This document shows positions 1-9,026 of a stretch of 64,000 nt of DNA, in pieces. Origin of the DNA: Deltaproteobacteria bacterium (lineage in GTDB: Bacteria > Myxococcota_A > UBA9160 > SZUA-336). A model generated the notes under the pieces. It was not told the origin of the DNA. It made no database searches and saw only the letters and a program-made list of their open reading frames with translations. The translations under genes were made by a program, and so were the position numbers. How positions within the stretch are numbered: the stretch's first letter is position 1; the number at the start of each line of letters is the position of its first letter. The stretch is taken from contig JAJDAK010000018.1 in NCBI GenBank assembly GCA_029261895.1, positions 62,001 to 126,000 on the forward strand, given 5' to 3'.

Positions 1-157
1 CCTGCTTTCCGTGCATGTATCCACGGGCGTTGAATTCGGCTCCGTTATAGGAGAACGCGATGAGTTCTTCATTCGGCTCACCAGCCAGGTCAAATTCCTC
101 AACAACACAACCCACAGAAGTGAGCAAAAATAGACTCAGAACAATGCGCAACTTCAT
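1..157 (-). CDS. Lipoprotein, C-terminus outside the window
   Basis: Reading the minus strand from the ATG at 157 gives MKLRIVLSLFLLTSVGC followed by an acidic stretch, about 52 residues before the window ends. The N-terminus is a classic type II signal peptide: two basic residues, a hydrophobic core, then a V-G-C lipobox with Cys17 as the lipidation site. A GGAGG ribosome-binding site lies a few bases upstream. The mature part cannot be assigned to a family because the rest lies beyond the edge. Probably an envelope-anchored lipoprotein. Confidence 0.7.
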   Translation of the reverse strand, partial: MKLRIVLSLFLLTSVGCVVEEFDLAGEPNEELIAFSYNGAEFNARGYMHGKQ

Positions 158-434
158 GACTAGTTCCTCCAATAGTTGTTTCACGCTATCACTCCGTGCG
201 CATCGCGAGATGTCATTCTTGATCAGTTACAACCGAATCACAGAATTTCAGACACAGATGCATATCTGCAAGATCTCAACTGGGACGTGGGTCGTGTTGA
301 AAACCGATCATGTATGCCGCCAGTTGCGTGTTGGCGGTTGGCTTCTTGGCCGATCACGCTAACTGCCAAGGATGGGATCTGAGCGGTGGGACCCGGGCTC
401 AATTAGCTGGCGCGTTTGGGCGATACAGTTCTCA
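158..434. other. Intergenic stretch between divergent genes
   Basis: This stretch separates the lipoprotein (minus) from the Cys-rich protein (plus), so it should hold both promoters. I could not pick a convincing -35/-10 pair, hairpin or RNA gene in it. Short open frames here have no ribosome-binding site or protein-like composition. Confidence 0.4.
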
Positions 435-1064
435 ATGCGAATCCGGCGTCCCGAAAGTTCAGGCAATGAACAAGAACAGCGAATAGCGAACCTCAAGCGC
501 ATTCTTGAGCAGCCTTCGGACAAGGAGGTACGACCTTGCCCAGACTGTAAGTTGATTTGCTCTTGTGAACGTCGCTCGCCATCATGCTGCTGCCAGTGCT
601 CCGCGGCGTGTCCGCAAGCAGGCCGTGCGCTTTCCAGCGATCCGGATCGATACCCGATCGAACCACAGGTATTGCCGCTCGTATATAGTCTTGCGTCACT
701 TCGACTGGTTACGCCTTGTTGGTCCTGTGAAGGACACAAGCACCCAGGCGCGCGCCCTCACCTACCCCAGGTCTGGTTCTACTCCGCCAACACGATCTAC
801 CCCGAACTCATGGCAGAACACCTGACGTCTCTCCATGACCGGCAGAATCTATTGTCCGTCCGTTGGGTTGTCTCCGTGTGCTCCCATCAGGAGGACGCGG
901 AAACTACGACCTTCGTCATACGTCCCGCGCTCGAAGCGGACGATGATATGCATCTCGGACGCCTACAGGCGGACCTGCGCCGAATTGGTGAAGACCTTGC
1001 CAAGGAGGTCCGCGAAGCCGCGCGGCGGCGACTCAGGCAGCTAGAAACGTCCATCGGGGCCTAG
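435..1064 (+). CDS. Cys-rich conserved-looking protein of unknown function
   Basis: A 209-residue product. The N-terminal third has a dense cysteine cluster (Cys 35, 38, 42, 44, 51-53, 55 and 59) suggesting a bound metal or Fe-S centre. It is followed by RYPIEP, a TPCWSCEGH motif with Cys 95 and 98, an aromatic VWFYS segment, and an amphipathic charged C-terminal helix. The composition and the ordered motifs look like a genuine protein domain rather than a chance frame. The start is uncertain: an in-frame ATG at 372 would add 21 residues, and neither start has a clear ribosome-binding site. It lies directly upstream of the globin gene, about 100 bases away on the same strand. I do not recognise the family. 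Confidence 0.5.
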   Translation: MRIRRPESSGNEQEQRIANLKRILEQPSDKEVRPCPDCKLICSCERRSPSCCCQCSAACPQAGRALSSDPDRYPIEPQVLPLVYSLASLRLVTPCWSCEGHKHPGARPHLPQVWFYSANTIYPELMAEHLTSLHDRQNLLSVRWVVSVCSHQEDAETTTFVIRPALEADDDMHLGRLQADLRRIGEDLAKEVREAARRRLRQLETSIGA

Positions 1065-1161
1065 CCGCTTCACAATAATGTGTATCTGCATGACACTAAA
1101 GTTGTTGCGCTGACAGGACGAGAACTGGAAGACGCCCATATTGGGCGAGCCGAGGGCGAAT

Positions 1162-1569
1162 ATGAGTCTCAATGTCGAACTTCTCCAGTCCAGTTTCAAC
1201 CTAGTCAAGCCACATGCAGGGGAACTTGTAGAAGTCTTTTACACGACTTTGTTTAGCGAGAACCCCCAGGTCAGGGACCTTTTCCCTGCGTCCATGGATG
1301 AACAGAAGAAAAAGCTGATAGGCGCACTGTCACTTGTTGTCACGTCACTGGAAGAGCCGGAAAAACTCGGTTCTGCGCTCCGTGAACTCGGGGCACGCCA
1401 CGTGTCATACGGTGCGGTCGAAGCGCATTACCCGATCGTCGGCGGTATTTTACTGCGAGCCTTGGCCCAGGTGGCGGGAGATGCCTGGACGGCCGAACTC
1501 GAAACCGCATGGGGCGACGCGTACGGCGCCATTCAAGACATCATGCTTGAAGGCGCCGAAGCGGCTTAG
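1162..1569 (+). CDS. Single-domain bacterial globin
   Basis: A 135-residue heme globin of the Vitreoscilla-hemoglobin/flavohemoglobin type without a reductase domain. Matching landmarks are the B-helix FYxxLF with B10 Tyr27, CD1 Phe41 in LFP, proximal His80 in ARHVS, and AHYPIVG (Tyr90), which matches the VHb motif. The length equals the globin domain alone. Such proteins bind O2 or NO in the cytoplasm; which ligand is used here is unknown. The ATG at 1162 is chosen over the TTG at 1141 because a GAGGG ribosome-binding site lies just before it and the globin A-helix starts there. Proximity to an aerotaxis-like chemosensory cluster is suggestive but not proof of a shared role. Confidence 0.9.
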   Translation: MSLNVELLQSSFNLVKPHAGELVEVFYTTLFSENPQVRDLFPASMDEQKKKLIGALSLVVTSLEEPEKLGSALRELGARHVSYGAVEAHYPIVGGILLRALAQVAGDAWTAELETAWGDAYGAIQDIMLEGAEAA

Positions 1570-1585
1570 CCGCAGTGTTGGCGGT

Positions 1586-2554
1586 TTAGAGTTCGAACAA
1601 TAGGTTCATTGAAACTCTTTGCTTGAGAAGATCTTTTCGGGCGCTGATCGGCAACTCGTAGGCAACCCCCAGAGAAAGTCGGTTGCTCAGCGCAAAGCGT
1701 GTCCCCACCGCAAGTGACACGATATCGTTGCCCTTCACGCCATTGGATCCCAAGTTAAAAAGATCGTTTCCTTCGAAGGCTCCGGTTCCAACGGCCGCCT
1801 GAACTGCTGCGAGTGAGAGCCGAGCTCCGGTAGAGAGCTTGTGCATCGCAACGCCTGTGCCGTCGTCCACGTAGTGCAACCCGTTAATCTCAACGAAGGG
1901 AGCCAGGCCTTCGCGAATTGCGTAGTCGACATGCAAGTTGTAGAAAATCGGGGTGCTCTCCTCGTCTCCGTCCAAGGGCAGACGTGCTCCAAGGTCCGCA
2001 AGGAAATGAAGGTCCCCGGTAGCCCAGCCGGTGGACACCGCAGGAATCCAAACGCCCTCGCCGTTGCCTCCGAAAGTGATCCTGCTGCCCTGGGTCCACT
2101 CGTAGCGAAGACTAGGCGTGAGGATAAAACGCTGGTCAGGCCGATCAATCAGTGCGTACTTGAAGCCAACGCCAAGATCTCCATATCCACGTGCGGTCGA
2201 GAGCAGCGCCTGATCTCCGTGTATCGAGATACGACCGTCCTTTGACGCCACGAAGGCTAGACGGTCCGTCACCGCAACGCGGAACTGCAACGCGACCGCG
2301 CGTGCATCGCCCCCGTTGAACAGACTCCTCTCGGGTAGGTCGTGCCAGATCGCCCATGCGGATATACCGGTCGTGATGAACGGGTCTTCAAATAGGAACG
2401 GCGCCGACATCGGTGCAACGAACCCGTCGTAGCGAGCGTCCCGCTCGCAGCCAAAGTCTGGAAACCAATACGAGCATTCCTCGCCCGCCACAGCGTTGGC
2501 TGAGAGCAGACAAAGTATTCCAGCAAGCCCTAAATTTATAAGTCGATGTAACAT
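1586..2554 (-). CDS. Outer-membrane beta-barrel protein
   Basis: A 322-residue protein with a Sec signal peptide (hydrophobic core ending ANAVAG, cleavage near residue 24) and alternating hydrophobic/polar strands throughout. The C-terminus ends in hydrophobic strands and a terminal Leu (LLFEL), as expected for a BAM-assembled barrel. The pattern (LGVGFKYALI, LTPSLRYEW, FYNLHVDYAI, VAVGTRFAL, LGVAYELPIS) resembles transporter-type barrels such as those annotated as phenol-degradation MetA-like proteins; that family name is a guess. GGAGGGG precedes the ATG at 2554. It lies 36 bases downstream of the DUF420 gene on the same strand and may be the last gene of that transcript. Confidence 0.75.
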   Translation of the reverse strand: MLHRLINLGLAGILCLLSANAVAGEECSYWFPDFGCERDARYDGFVAPMSAPFLFEDPFITTGISAWAIWHDLPERSLFNGGDARAVALQFRVAVTDRLAFVASKDGRISIHGDQALLSTARGYGDLGVGFKYALIDRPDQRFILTPSLRYEWTQGSRITFGGNGEGVWIPAVSTGWATGDLHFLADLGARLPLDGDEESTPIFYNLHVDYAIREGLAPFVEINGLHYVDDGTGVAMHKLSTGARLSLAAVQAAVGTGAFEGNDLFNLGSNGVKGNDIVSLAVGTRFALSNRLSLGVAYELPISARKDLLKQRVSMNLLFEL

Positions 2555-2590
2555 GATCCCCTCCCCAAGGTCACAATGTTTATTCCAAGT

Positions 2591-3052
2591 TTAAAGTCTT
2601 TGATACATGCCGAGTAGTACATACCCCGCGGTTAACGCGCCGAGAACGGCTGATACCATCGCAGCCCGACCCATTCGCCGATGGAGCCGGCTACGGTCCG
2701 ACGCTACAGCGCCGGGATTCGAAAACATCTGTATGAATCCGTGTTTGGTAGCGAGGTAGAACGCACTACCACCGGAAACCAGCATCATCACAACACAGAC
2801 TTCATGAAAGCGAAGAACGGCTACGGAGATCCAGTCCCAGGTCTCTAGCGCCTCGCGGCCTAAAAAGACCAACTTGAAAGGATACGACGCAAGGAATAGG
2901 ACGGTCAGAAAGGCCGCGGAAAGCATCCAACGACGATGGCTTATGACATTCTTCCGCCGAATCTGACGAACACCAGCAATGGTACATCCGACAATCCCGA
3001 GCATATTGATCCACGCGCAGGTCCAATAAGCGGTCTTCGGATCGATGATCAT
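2591..3052 (-). CDS. DUF420-family membrane protein
   Basis: A 153-residue integral membrane protein with four predicted transmembrane helices (about residues 11-27, 42-62, 78-105 and 130-150). The HRRWML motif after helix 1, a conserved His in LRFHEV and the RxHRRMGR loop are typical of DUF420 (YozB/CtaM-like) proteins, a family sometimes linked to cytochrome oxidase assembly. Its ATG overlaps the cheB stop codon (ATGA), which implies translational coupling to the chemotaxis operon. The role in that context is unknown. Confidence 0.75.
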   Translation of the reverse strand: MIIDPKTAYWTCAWINMLGIVGCTIAGVRQIRRKNVISHRRWMLSAAFLTVLFLASYPFKLVFLGREALETWDWISVAVLRFHEVCVVMMLVSGGSAFYLATKHGFIQMFSNPGAVASDRSRLHRRMGRAAMVSAVLGALTAGYVLLGMYQRL

Positions 3053-4110
3053 GCCGAATCCCTATCTTTTAGGAGGCCCAAGACGCGTCCGGTAATCTGA
3101 TCCAATGGGAGAACATCGTCGGCCGCGCCGATCTCAACTGCAGACCCTGGCATGCCCCAAACAACGGAGGATCTCTCGTCCTGTGCGATCGTTGGCGCGC
3201 CGGCTTCTCGCATTTCCAACATACCGACAGCACCGTCCTTGCCCATACCGGTCAAGATCACGCCGATCGCGTTAGCCCCGACATTTCTTGCAACCGAACG
3301 AAACATCACATCGACTGAAGGCCGGTGCCTATTCACATGCGGTGTTTGATCCAGCCGGCACACGAACCTCGCGCCATCGCGCTCTACGGTCAGGTGGTAA
3401 TCTCCGGGTGCAATGTACGCATGCCCGGGAAGAATCTGGTCTCCGTCGGAAGCCTCACTCACCACCATCGCGGAGAGGCCGTTGACCCGCTCCGCAAAAG
3501 GGCCACTAAATGCGGCTGGAATGTGCTGAGTAATTACGGTTCCCGGCCCGTCGGGAGGCAATGCTTGCACGACTTCCTTGATCGCCTCGGTTCCTCCGGT
3601 TGAAGCGCCGATTGCCAGAATGGCGTTCGTAGTTTTAAAACTACCCGGCTTGAATCGCTTTACGCCGGCTCTTTGATCTCCAGCAGCAAACTTCTCCAAA
3701 ACACTGTTGTGGACTTTGGCCGCGATCTTGATCTTCTCGATAATTTCCTCGCGATAACCATCCAGACCCTTCGCCACGTCGATCTTTGGCTTCGTGACAT
3801 AGTCAATCGCACCGAGCTCGAGAGCTTCCAGCGTCACGCCCGCCCCATGTTCGGTCAACGTGGACACCATGACGACGGGCATCGGATGCAAGCGCATCAG
3901 GTTCCTCAGGAAAGTGACGCCGTCCATCCGAGGCATCTCTACGTCCAGCGTGATCACATCGGGCTGCAACTCTTTGATCTTCTCACGCGCGATATACGGA
4001 TCAGCAGCGCCTCCAACCACTTCAAGTGACGGGTCCGAATTCAGCAGCTCGGTGAGGATCTGCCGAACCAGCGCTGAATCATCGACAACAAGTATTCGGG
4101 TCTTCGACAT
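3049..4110 (-). CDS. cheB: CheB chemoreceptor glutamate methylesterase
   Basis: A 353-residue response-regulator esterase that removes methyl groups from receptors and can deamidate glutamines, giving adaptation in the cytoplasm. The receiver domain (residues 4-120) has phospho-acceptor Asp56 in LDVEMP and Lys108. The C-terminal esterase domain has the triad Ser170 (GASTGG), His196 (QHIPAAF) and Asp292 (GMGKDG). The ATG at 4110 starts at the canonical [11 protein letters not shown]; an upstream in-frame start at 4164 would add an unrelated tail overlapping cheD. It follows cheD by 13 bases. Confidence 0.97.
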   Translation of the reverse strand: MSKTRILVVDDSALVRQILTELLNSDPSLEVVGGAADPYIAREKIKELQPDVITLDVEMPRMDGVTFLRNLMRLHPMPVVMVSTLTEHGAGVTLEALELGAIDYVTKPKIDVAKGLDGYREEIIEKIKIAAKVHNSVLEKFAAGDQRAGVKRFKPGSFKTTNAILAIGASTGGTEAIKEVVQALPPDGPGTVITQHIPAAFSGPFAERVNGLSAMVVSEASDGDQILPGHAYIAPGDYHLTVERDGARFVCRLDQTPHVNRHRPSVDVMFRSVARNVGANAIGVILTGMGKDGAVGMLEMREAGAPTIAQDERSSVVWGMPGSAVEIGAADDVLPLDQITGRVLGLLKDRDSA

Positions 4111-4123
4111 ATCTTCTCTCGTC

Positions 4124-4783
4124 CTAATCAAAAAGTTCGACAGCGCCCTGAACAGGTTCGCCACCGATCTTCTTGATATATTCCCGCTCGCGCCGCTCGA
4201 TGGTGTCGTTCTTCAATCGACGCAAACGCTTGACCTGAACCTTGCCCGTTTCAGGGAAGTAGTAAACCTTGCGCGGGTGAATCGTACCGACGTCCTCAGC
4301 CAGAATCTTTAAAGACTCCGACTCCAAATACTCCCGCACGAAGTTGATATTGCGTGCTCCGACGTCTGTCATATTCGCGAGTACTTGACCGCCGCCAAAA
4401 ATTTTAACTTCGAACCGGTTGCGCGCCCCCCCGGTTCGGATGATCGCGTTGATCAGGTTCTCCATCGCATAATTGCCGTAACGATTCTCAGCACTGAGCG
4501 GGCTCCCCCCCCAGTCTTCGCCTTCATTGGTAGTGCTCGGGAGCATGAAATGATTCATACCTCCGATCTTAGTCAAGGGATCACGGATGCACGCTGAGAT
4601 GCACGATCCCAATACGGTGACAATCGTTTCAGAACGCCGGGTGACGTAGAACTCACCCGGTAAGATCTTGGCCACAGCCATGTCTTCTTGGGGATCCCAG
4701 TAGCGGCTGATCCCTTCGAAACCGCTCAAAATATCGGGGAGCTCTTTGCCGGTACGCTTACATATGGAGTCCGACGAATTCAT
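4124..4783 (-). CDS. cheD: CheD chemoreceptor glutamine deamidase
   Basis: A 219-residue protein. CheD converts receptor glutamines to glutamates and in some bacteria binds CheC. The catalytic Cys61 sits in [10 protein letters not shown] and His78 in GGMNHFMLP, followed by the KIFGGG core motif. An extension of about 35 residues precedes the usual start of the domain. The C-terminus ends in VELFD, resembling the ELF/DLF tails of the two receptor-like proteins across the locus. It starts one base after the cheR stop codon, indicating coupling. Confidence 0.95.
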   Translation of the reverse strand: MNSSDSICKRTGKELPDILSGFEGISRYWDPQEDMAVAKILPGEFYVTRRSETIVTVLGSCISACIRDPLTKIGGMNHFMLPSTTNEGEDWGGSPLSAENRYGNYAMENLINAIIRTGGARNRFEVKIFGGGQVLANMTDVGARNINFVREYLESESLKILAEDVGTIHPRKVYYFPETGKVQVKRLRRLKNDTIERREREYIKKIGGEPVQGAVELFD

Positions 4784-4784
4784 A

Positions 4785-5621
4785 TCAGCGGGACCGTCGG
4801 TAGAGCGCTTGACTGACCAATTCGAACCGGTCGGTTACCGAGAACAAGGATTCTGATTGTCCGAGGAATAGGTAACCATCGTCGGCCATCGCGTCCGCCA
4901 TACGCTCAAAAAGCAGGCGCTGCGTCTCCTTGTTGAAATAAATAATCACATTTCGACAGAACACGATATCGAACGCATGCTTCATGGGCCAGGGCTGCAT
5001 GAGGTTCAAATGGCGAAACGTGACCATCTCTTTGAGCTCGGGGCGGACCAGCATCTTGCCCTCCTGGTCTCCCCTGCCTTTAAAAAACCAGCGCCGTAGA
5101 CGTTCTTTCGGAATCTCTTCCATGACGTCTTGGGAATACACACCGGCTTTGGCCCGTGCGAGTGTATCGTGGTCAATATCCGTCGCGAGCAGCCGTATCT
5201 TCCAGCCCGCCGAATCCTTAATCATCTCCTTCAGAATCATCGCAATCGTATACGGTTCTTGTCCGCTCGAACATGCCGAGGACCATATCCGAAGTTCTCG
5301 CGTGGTTTCACGAGCCTTCATCAGCTCCGGTAGGATTTCGTTTGCAAGTCGCTCGAAATGGAACGGCTGACGAAAAAATGAGGTGGTATTCGTCGTTATA
5401 ACATTGATGAGTTCAGCGATCTCGTCTTCATTTCCATCCCGAAGACCGTCGCAATAGTCTTCAAGGTTTGCTGCCCCAAGCTTGCGAGCGCGACGAGACA
5501 GTCGGCCGAGGACCAGCTCACGTTTCTTATCGCTGAGACTGATCCCGGCCCGCTCAAAGACGAGCTCCCGAACGAAGTCAAAGTCGCGCTTTGAGATCGT
5601 ATACTCAATTCGATCACTCAC
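4785..5621 (-). CDS. cheR: CheR chemoreceptor methyltransferase
   Basis: A 278-residue S-adenosylmethionine-dependent enzyme that methylates receptor glutamates. The N-terminal helical domain carries the basic stretch GRLSRRARKL. The Rossmann domain carries the SAM motif IWSSACSSGQEPY and the CRNVIIYF loop, and the C-terminus has LGQSES typical of CheR. The length matches the family (about 275-290). The preceding receptor gene ends in a WxxF-type pentapeptide, the known docking site for some CheR proteins, so this enzyme probably acts on that receptor. Confidence 0.97.
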   Translation of the reverse strand: MSDRIEYTISKRDFDFVRELVFERAGISLSDKKRELVLGRLSRRARKLGAANLEDYCDGLRDGNEDEIAELINVITTNTTSFFRQPFHFERLANEILPELMKARETTRELRIWSSACSSGQEPYTIAMILKEMIKDSAGWKIRLLATDIDHDTLARAKAGVYSQDVMEEIPKERLRRWFFKGRGDQEGKMLVRPELKEMVTFRHLNLMQPWPMKHAFDIVFCRNVIIYFNKETQRLLFERMADAMADDGYLFLGQSESLFSVTDRFELVSQALYRRSR

Positions 5622-5680
5622 TGGCCGAACCTGTATCGATGAGATCGTTCATCACGAATCCTCTCAGCGGTCTAAGCGGC

Positions 5681-8437
5681 CTAAAACTCTGCCCAATCGT
5701 CGTCGCTACTCTCCGCCGCTGCAGCCTTCGGTGCCGCCTTCGCTGCGGATTTAGGCGCCGCCTTCGCTGCGGGACGCCGAGCGGACGAGTCAGCCGGTGT
5801 ACCGGGTCGTGCTGAACCACCTGCCGGCTCGCCTTGATCAAGCGTGAACACCTCCATCTGCTCCGTCATACTCTTTGCTTGGTCCGCCATCGAGCCCGCT
5901 GACGCTGCCGCTTCCTCGATGAACGACGCGTTTTGCTGCGTCATCTCATCCATCTGCATGACGGACTTGTTGATCTCTTCGATGCCCGTGCTCTGCTCCT
6001 GGCTAGCCGCGGCGATCTCACCAACGATGTCGGTAACCTTTTTGACACCGTCCACGATTTCAACCAACACCTTGCCCGACTCGTCAACCAAGCGACTCCC
6101 GTCATCGACTTTGGCAACGCTGTCCTGAATCAGCGTCTTGATTTCCTTGGCCGCAGCGGCGCTGCGCTGTGCCAGATTCCGAACCTCCGCGGCTACGACT
6201 GCGAAACCTCGGCCCTGTTCACCCGCACGAGCCGCCTCTACAGCGGCATTGAGGGCAAGCAAGTTGGTCTGGAACGCAATCTCGTCGATCACACCGATGA
6301 TGTCGGCGATCTTCTTGCTGGCGCTATTGATCTCCTCCATCGCGGAAACGGCCTGGGTTACAACCCCGCCGCCCTTCTCGGCTAGCTCGCGAGCGCCCAC
6401 TGCAAGCTGGTTTGCCTCGCGGGCATTGTCGGCATTCTGCTTCACGGTACTGGTCATTTCTTCCATGCTCGACGCGGTTTCTTCGAGGGATGACGCCATC
6501 TCCTCGAAACGAGTACTAATCTCCGTCGTACCTTCTGCGATTTCGCCGGAACCCTTACTAATCTCCACCGACGCGTTTCGAATGTTCCTCAGCACATTGG
6601 ATAGCTGACTCATAGAGCCATTCATGGCTTGCTGCAGCTCCTCGAACTGACCCTTGAATTCCCCGTCCATGAGCTTTGTCAGGTCGCCCTCCGCAAGCGA
6701 CGAGACCACTTGGCTCAACGCGTTGATTGGACTGACGACGGTGCCGAGGATGTCATTAATCCCGGTTCCCAAAGCCTGCATGAAGCCTTCGAACTCCGCG
6801 GTCTCGAGCCGCCCATCGAGGCGCCCTTCGGATGCTGCTTGAATCAAGTTCTCGACCTGCGTCTGCGCATTCAACTGCATCGTAACGTCTTTCCATTCAA
6901 GACAATTTCCAATGTAGTTACCCGCCAGGTCGTTGATCACGGTCACGGTAATGTCGAAGCTGAGAGGTCCCACTTCGATCACCGTATTGAGCGGCATATT
7001 ATTCGGATCACTCAGGATGCCCCGCTGATGCGCCGGGTTGGCATGGAAGGTGTCGATACACGTTCCAAGAATCTTTTCCCGATCGGCCGTGAAACCTGGA
7101 TACAGTGTTCGCAGCTGATTCTCATACCGCTTAAGCAGGTTGATGGTGGTCTGGTTCGTGTAGTTGATCACAAGATCACGGTCGATCATGATCATCGCAG
7201 TGGTTGCACCCCCGACCGCAGTCTCGAGTCGCTGGATCTCGGTCTCTTTCTTGCGCTCCTGGGTGACGTCCTGCCACTCGAGGTTGCAACCCGTGTAGTT
7301 TCCGTCGCCGTCCTTCAGCGCCGCTACGTTGATCCGGAACGTGAGCGGTCCAACCTGAATGTCTGCCGAATGCGGCAGGTTGTTGGGATCGCCGAGAATG
7401 CCGCGCTGGAAGGCGGGATTCTTATGGAACGTATCGATGCAGGTACCCAGCACTGAATCCGCGTCAGCCCTAAAACCAGGATAAATTTCCTGCAGTGTGG
7501 ACTCGTGCTGCTTGAGTAGTTTGAGGGTCGCGGCGTTCGCGTAGGTGATCGTGAGATCGCGATCGATCTGGATCATCGCCGTCATCGCGTCCGCCACAGC
7601 GCTCTGTAGCTTCTGAACCTCGGACTCCTTCCGGCGTTCATCGGTGACGTCCTGCCACTCGAGGCCACATCCCACAAACTGACCTTGGCCGTCCCTTAGT
7701 GCCGCAACGTTGATCCGGAACGTGAGCGGTCCAACTTGAATATCTGCCGAATGCGGCAGGTTGTTGGGATCGCCCAGGATACCGCGCTGGAAGGCGGGGT
7801 TCTTATGGAAGGTATCGATGCAGGTACCCAGTACTGCATCCGCAGCCGCACTAAACCCAGGATAGGCGTCCTGCAATATGGGCTCGTGCTTCTTAAGCAA
7901 CTTCAGGGTCGATTCGTTCGCGTAGGTGATCGTGAGATCACGATCGATGTGGATCATCGGCGTCATCGCGTCATCCACCGCGCTTTGCAACCGCTGTGTC
8001 GCTACCGCCCGATTGCGCGCTTCGGTGATGTCCGTAGCGAATTTGACGACCTTGAACGGGTTGCCCTTCTGATCAAGGATCGGGTTGTAGGAAGCCTGGA
8101 TCCAGACTTCCTTGCCGCCCTTGCCGATCCGTTTGTATTCCGCCGCTTCATACTCACCGCGGCCCAGCTTCTCCCAGAACTGGCGATACTCGGCACTCTC
8201 CTTGAACGCGGGTTCCACAAACATGCTGTGGTGTTTCCCCTGGATCTCGTCCAGCGAATAGCCCACGGTGTTGAGGAAGTTCTCGTTGGCAGTGACGATC
8301 GTCCCGTCCATCTCGAACTCGATCACAGCCTGCACCTTATCAATGGCGGCGACCTTCGCCGCCATCTCGCGGCTTGAGTTGTTGGATGCGGCTTTCTTTG
8401 CCGGGTTCTTACGCTTTGCCTTCTTACTTACTGCCAT
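5681..8437 (-). CDS. Soluble multi-PAS methyl-accepting chemotaxis protein
   Basis: A 918-residue receptor with no transmembrane segment, so probably cytoplasmic. Residues 30-140 form a PAS domain ([19 protein letters not shown]). Three tandem 127-residue PAS-like modules follow (about 148-274, 275-401 and 402-528), each with [13 protein letters not shown] and DPNN(L/M)P and ending in LEWxDVT. A HAMP-like linker (530-600) leads into the MCP hairpin (about 620-870) with the highly conserved [13 protein letters not shown] tip. An Ala/Lys/Pro-rich tether of about 40 residues ends in DDDWAEF, a WxxF pentapeptide like that used by CheR/CheB. Position and architecture parallel P. aeruginosa Aer2/McpB; an intracellular redox or gas signal is plausible but unproven. 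GAGGAGG precedes the ATG. Confidence 0.95.
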   Translation of the reverse strand: MAVSKKAKRKNPAKKAASNNSSREMAAKVAAIDKVQAVIEFEMDGTIVTANENFLNTVGYSLDEIQGKHHSMFVEPAFKESAEYRQFWEKLGRGEYEAAEYKRIGKGGKEVWIQASYNPILDQKGNPFKVVKFATDITEARNRAVATQRLQSAVDDAMTPMIHIDRDLTITYANESTLKLLKKHEPILQDAYPGFSAAADAVLGTCIDTFHKNPAFQRGILGDPNNLPHSADIQVGPLTFRINVAALRDGQGQFVGCGLEWQDVTDERRKESEVQKLQSAVADAMTAMIQIDRDLTITYANAATLKLLKQHESTLQEIYPGFRADADSVLGTCIDTFHKNPAFQRGILGDPNNLPHSADIQVGPLTFRINVAALKDGDGNYTGCNLEWQDVTQERKKETEIQRLETAVGGATTAMIMIDRDLVINYTNQTTINLLKRYENQLRTLYPGFTADREKILGTCIDTFHANPAHQRGILSDPNNMPLNTVIEVGPLSFDITVTVINDLAGNYIGNCLEWKDVTMQLNAQTQVENLIQAASEGRLDGRLETAEFEGFMQALGTGINDILGTVVSPINALSQVVSSLAEGDLTKLMDGEFKGQFEELQQAMNGSMSQLSNVLRNIRNASVEISKGSGEIAEGTTEISTRFEEMASSLEETASSMEEMTSTVKQNADNAREANQLAVGARELAEKGGGVVTQAVSAMEEINSASKKIADIIGVIDEIAFQTNLLALNAAVEAARAGEQGRGFAVVAAEVRNLAQRSAAAAKEIKTLIQDSVAKVDDGSRLVDESGKVLVEIVDGVKKVTDIVGEIAAASQEQSTGIEEINKSVMQMDEMTQQNASFIEEAAASAGSMADQAKSMTEQMEVFTLDQGEPAGGSARPGTPADSSARRPAAKAAPKSAAKAAPKAAAAESSDDDWAEF
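7328..7856 (-). repeat. Near-identical tandem PAS coding repeat, 381-bp period
   Basis: Two adjacent modules of the PAS receptor gene are almost identical at DNA level over at least 130 bases. The stretch beginning at 7328 recurs from 7709 with only scattered, mostly third-position changes. The spacing of 381 bases equals 127 codons. The third copy (around 6950-7090) is clearly more diverged. This looks like a recent internal duplication or gene conversion. Confidence 0.85.
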
Positions 8438-8498
8438 GATGTATCCCTCCTCGCCGTAGCGGGTTTAACGATATTGAATAACCTGAGACGTACCTGTC

Positions 8499-9014
8499 CT
8501 AATTCGTTGCGGCATCGACTGCCTTCAATTCTTCAGCATTGAGAAGCCGATCGATGTCTAAGAGAATGACCAATTTCTCATCGACGGTAGAGAGCCCTTT
8601 AACGAACTCAACCGACACGCCCCCGCCAAAGTCAGGCGGTGGTTTCTGCTCTGCGTCCGCGATGTTGTAGACGTCGGACACAGCATCGACAACGACACCC
8701 ATGATGCGTTCACGATCTTCGGCTTCTACGCGGACGACAATCACAACGGTCGTCGTGCCGTACGGAATCTCCTCGAGCACGAAACGCTTTCGCAAGTCGA
8801 TGATGGGTACGATCGTCCCCCGCAAATTGATGACACCCTTGATATACTCGGGCGTATTCGGAATCGGCGTTGCGCTGTCCCAGCCCTTGATTTCCTGGAC
8901 GCGCAGGATGTCGAAACCATACTCCTCATCGTTCAGCATGAAGGTCAAGTACTGAGACGTGCCATCGCTGTTGCCGATGATTGACTCGGTTACTGCGCTC
9001 TGTTCCTGGTTCAT
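8499..9014 (-). CDS. cheW: CheW chemotaxis coupling protein
   Basis: A 171-residue adaptor that links receptors to the CheA P5 domain in signalling arrays. It has the CheW fold signatures: YLTFMLNDEEYG at the start of the beta-barrel, VxEIK, IPNTPEYIKGVINLRG, and PIIDLRKRF. An N-terminal extension of about 20 residues rich in polar amino acids precedes the domain. It lies 12 bases after cheA and 61 bases before the receptor gene it would couple. Confidence 0.97.
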   Translation of the reverse strand: MNQEQSAVTESIIGNSDGTSQYLTFMLNDEEYGFDILRVQEIKGWDSATPIPNTPEYIKGVINLRGTIVPIIDLRKRFVLEEIPYGTTTVVIVVRVEAEDRERIMGVVVDAVSDVYNIADAEQKPPPDFGGGVSVEFVKGLSTVDEKLVILLDIDRLLNAEELKAVDAATN

Positions 9015-9026
9015 TGCACTTTCTCC

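Noticed and set aside
359..739. Minus-strand frame opposite the Cys-rich protein
   Set aside because: No domain-like composition or upstream ribosome-binding site, whereas the plus strand has ordered Cys and aromatic motifs.
6629..7456. Plus-strand frame opposite the PAS receptor
   Set aside because: It exists because the repeats keep the antisense frame open; the PAS and MCP motifs settle the coding strand.
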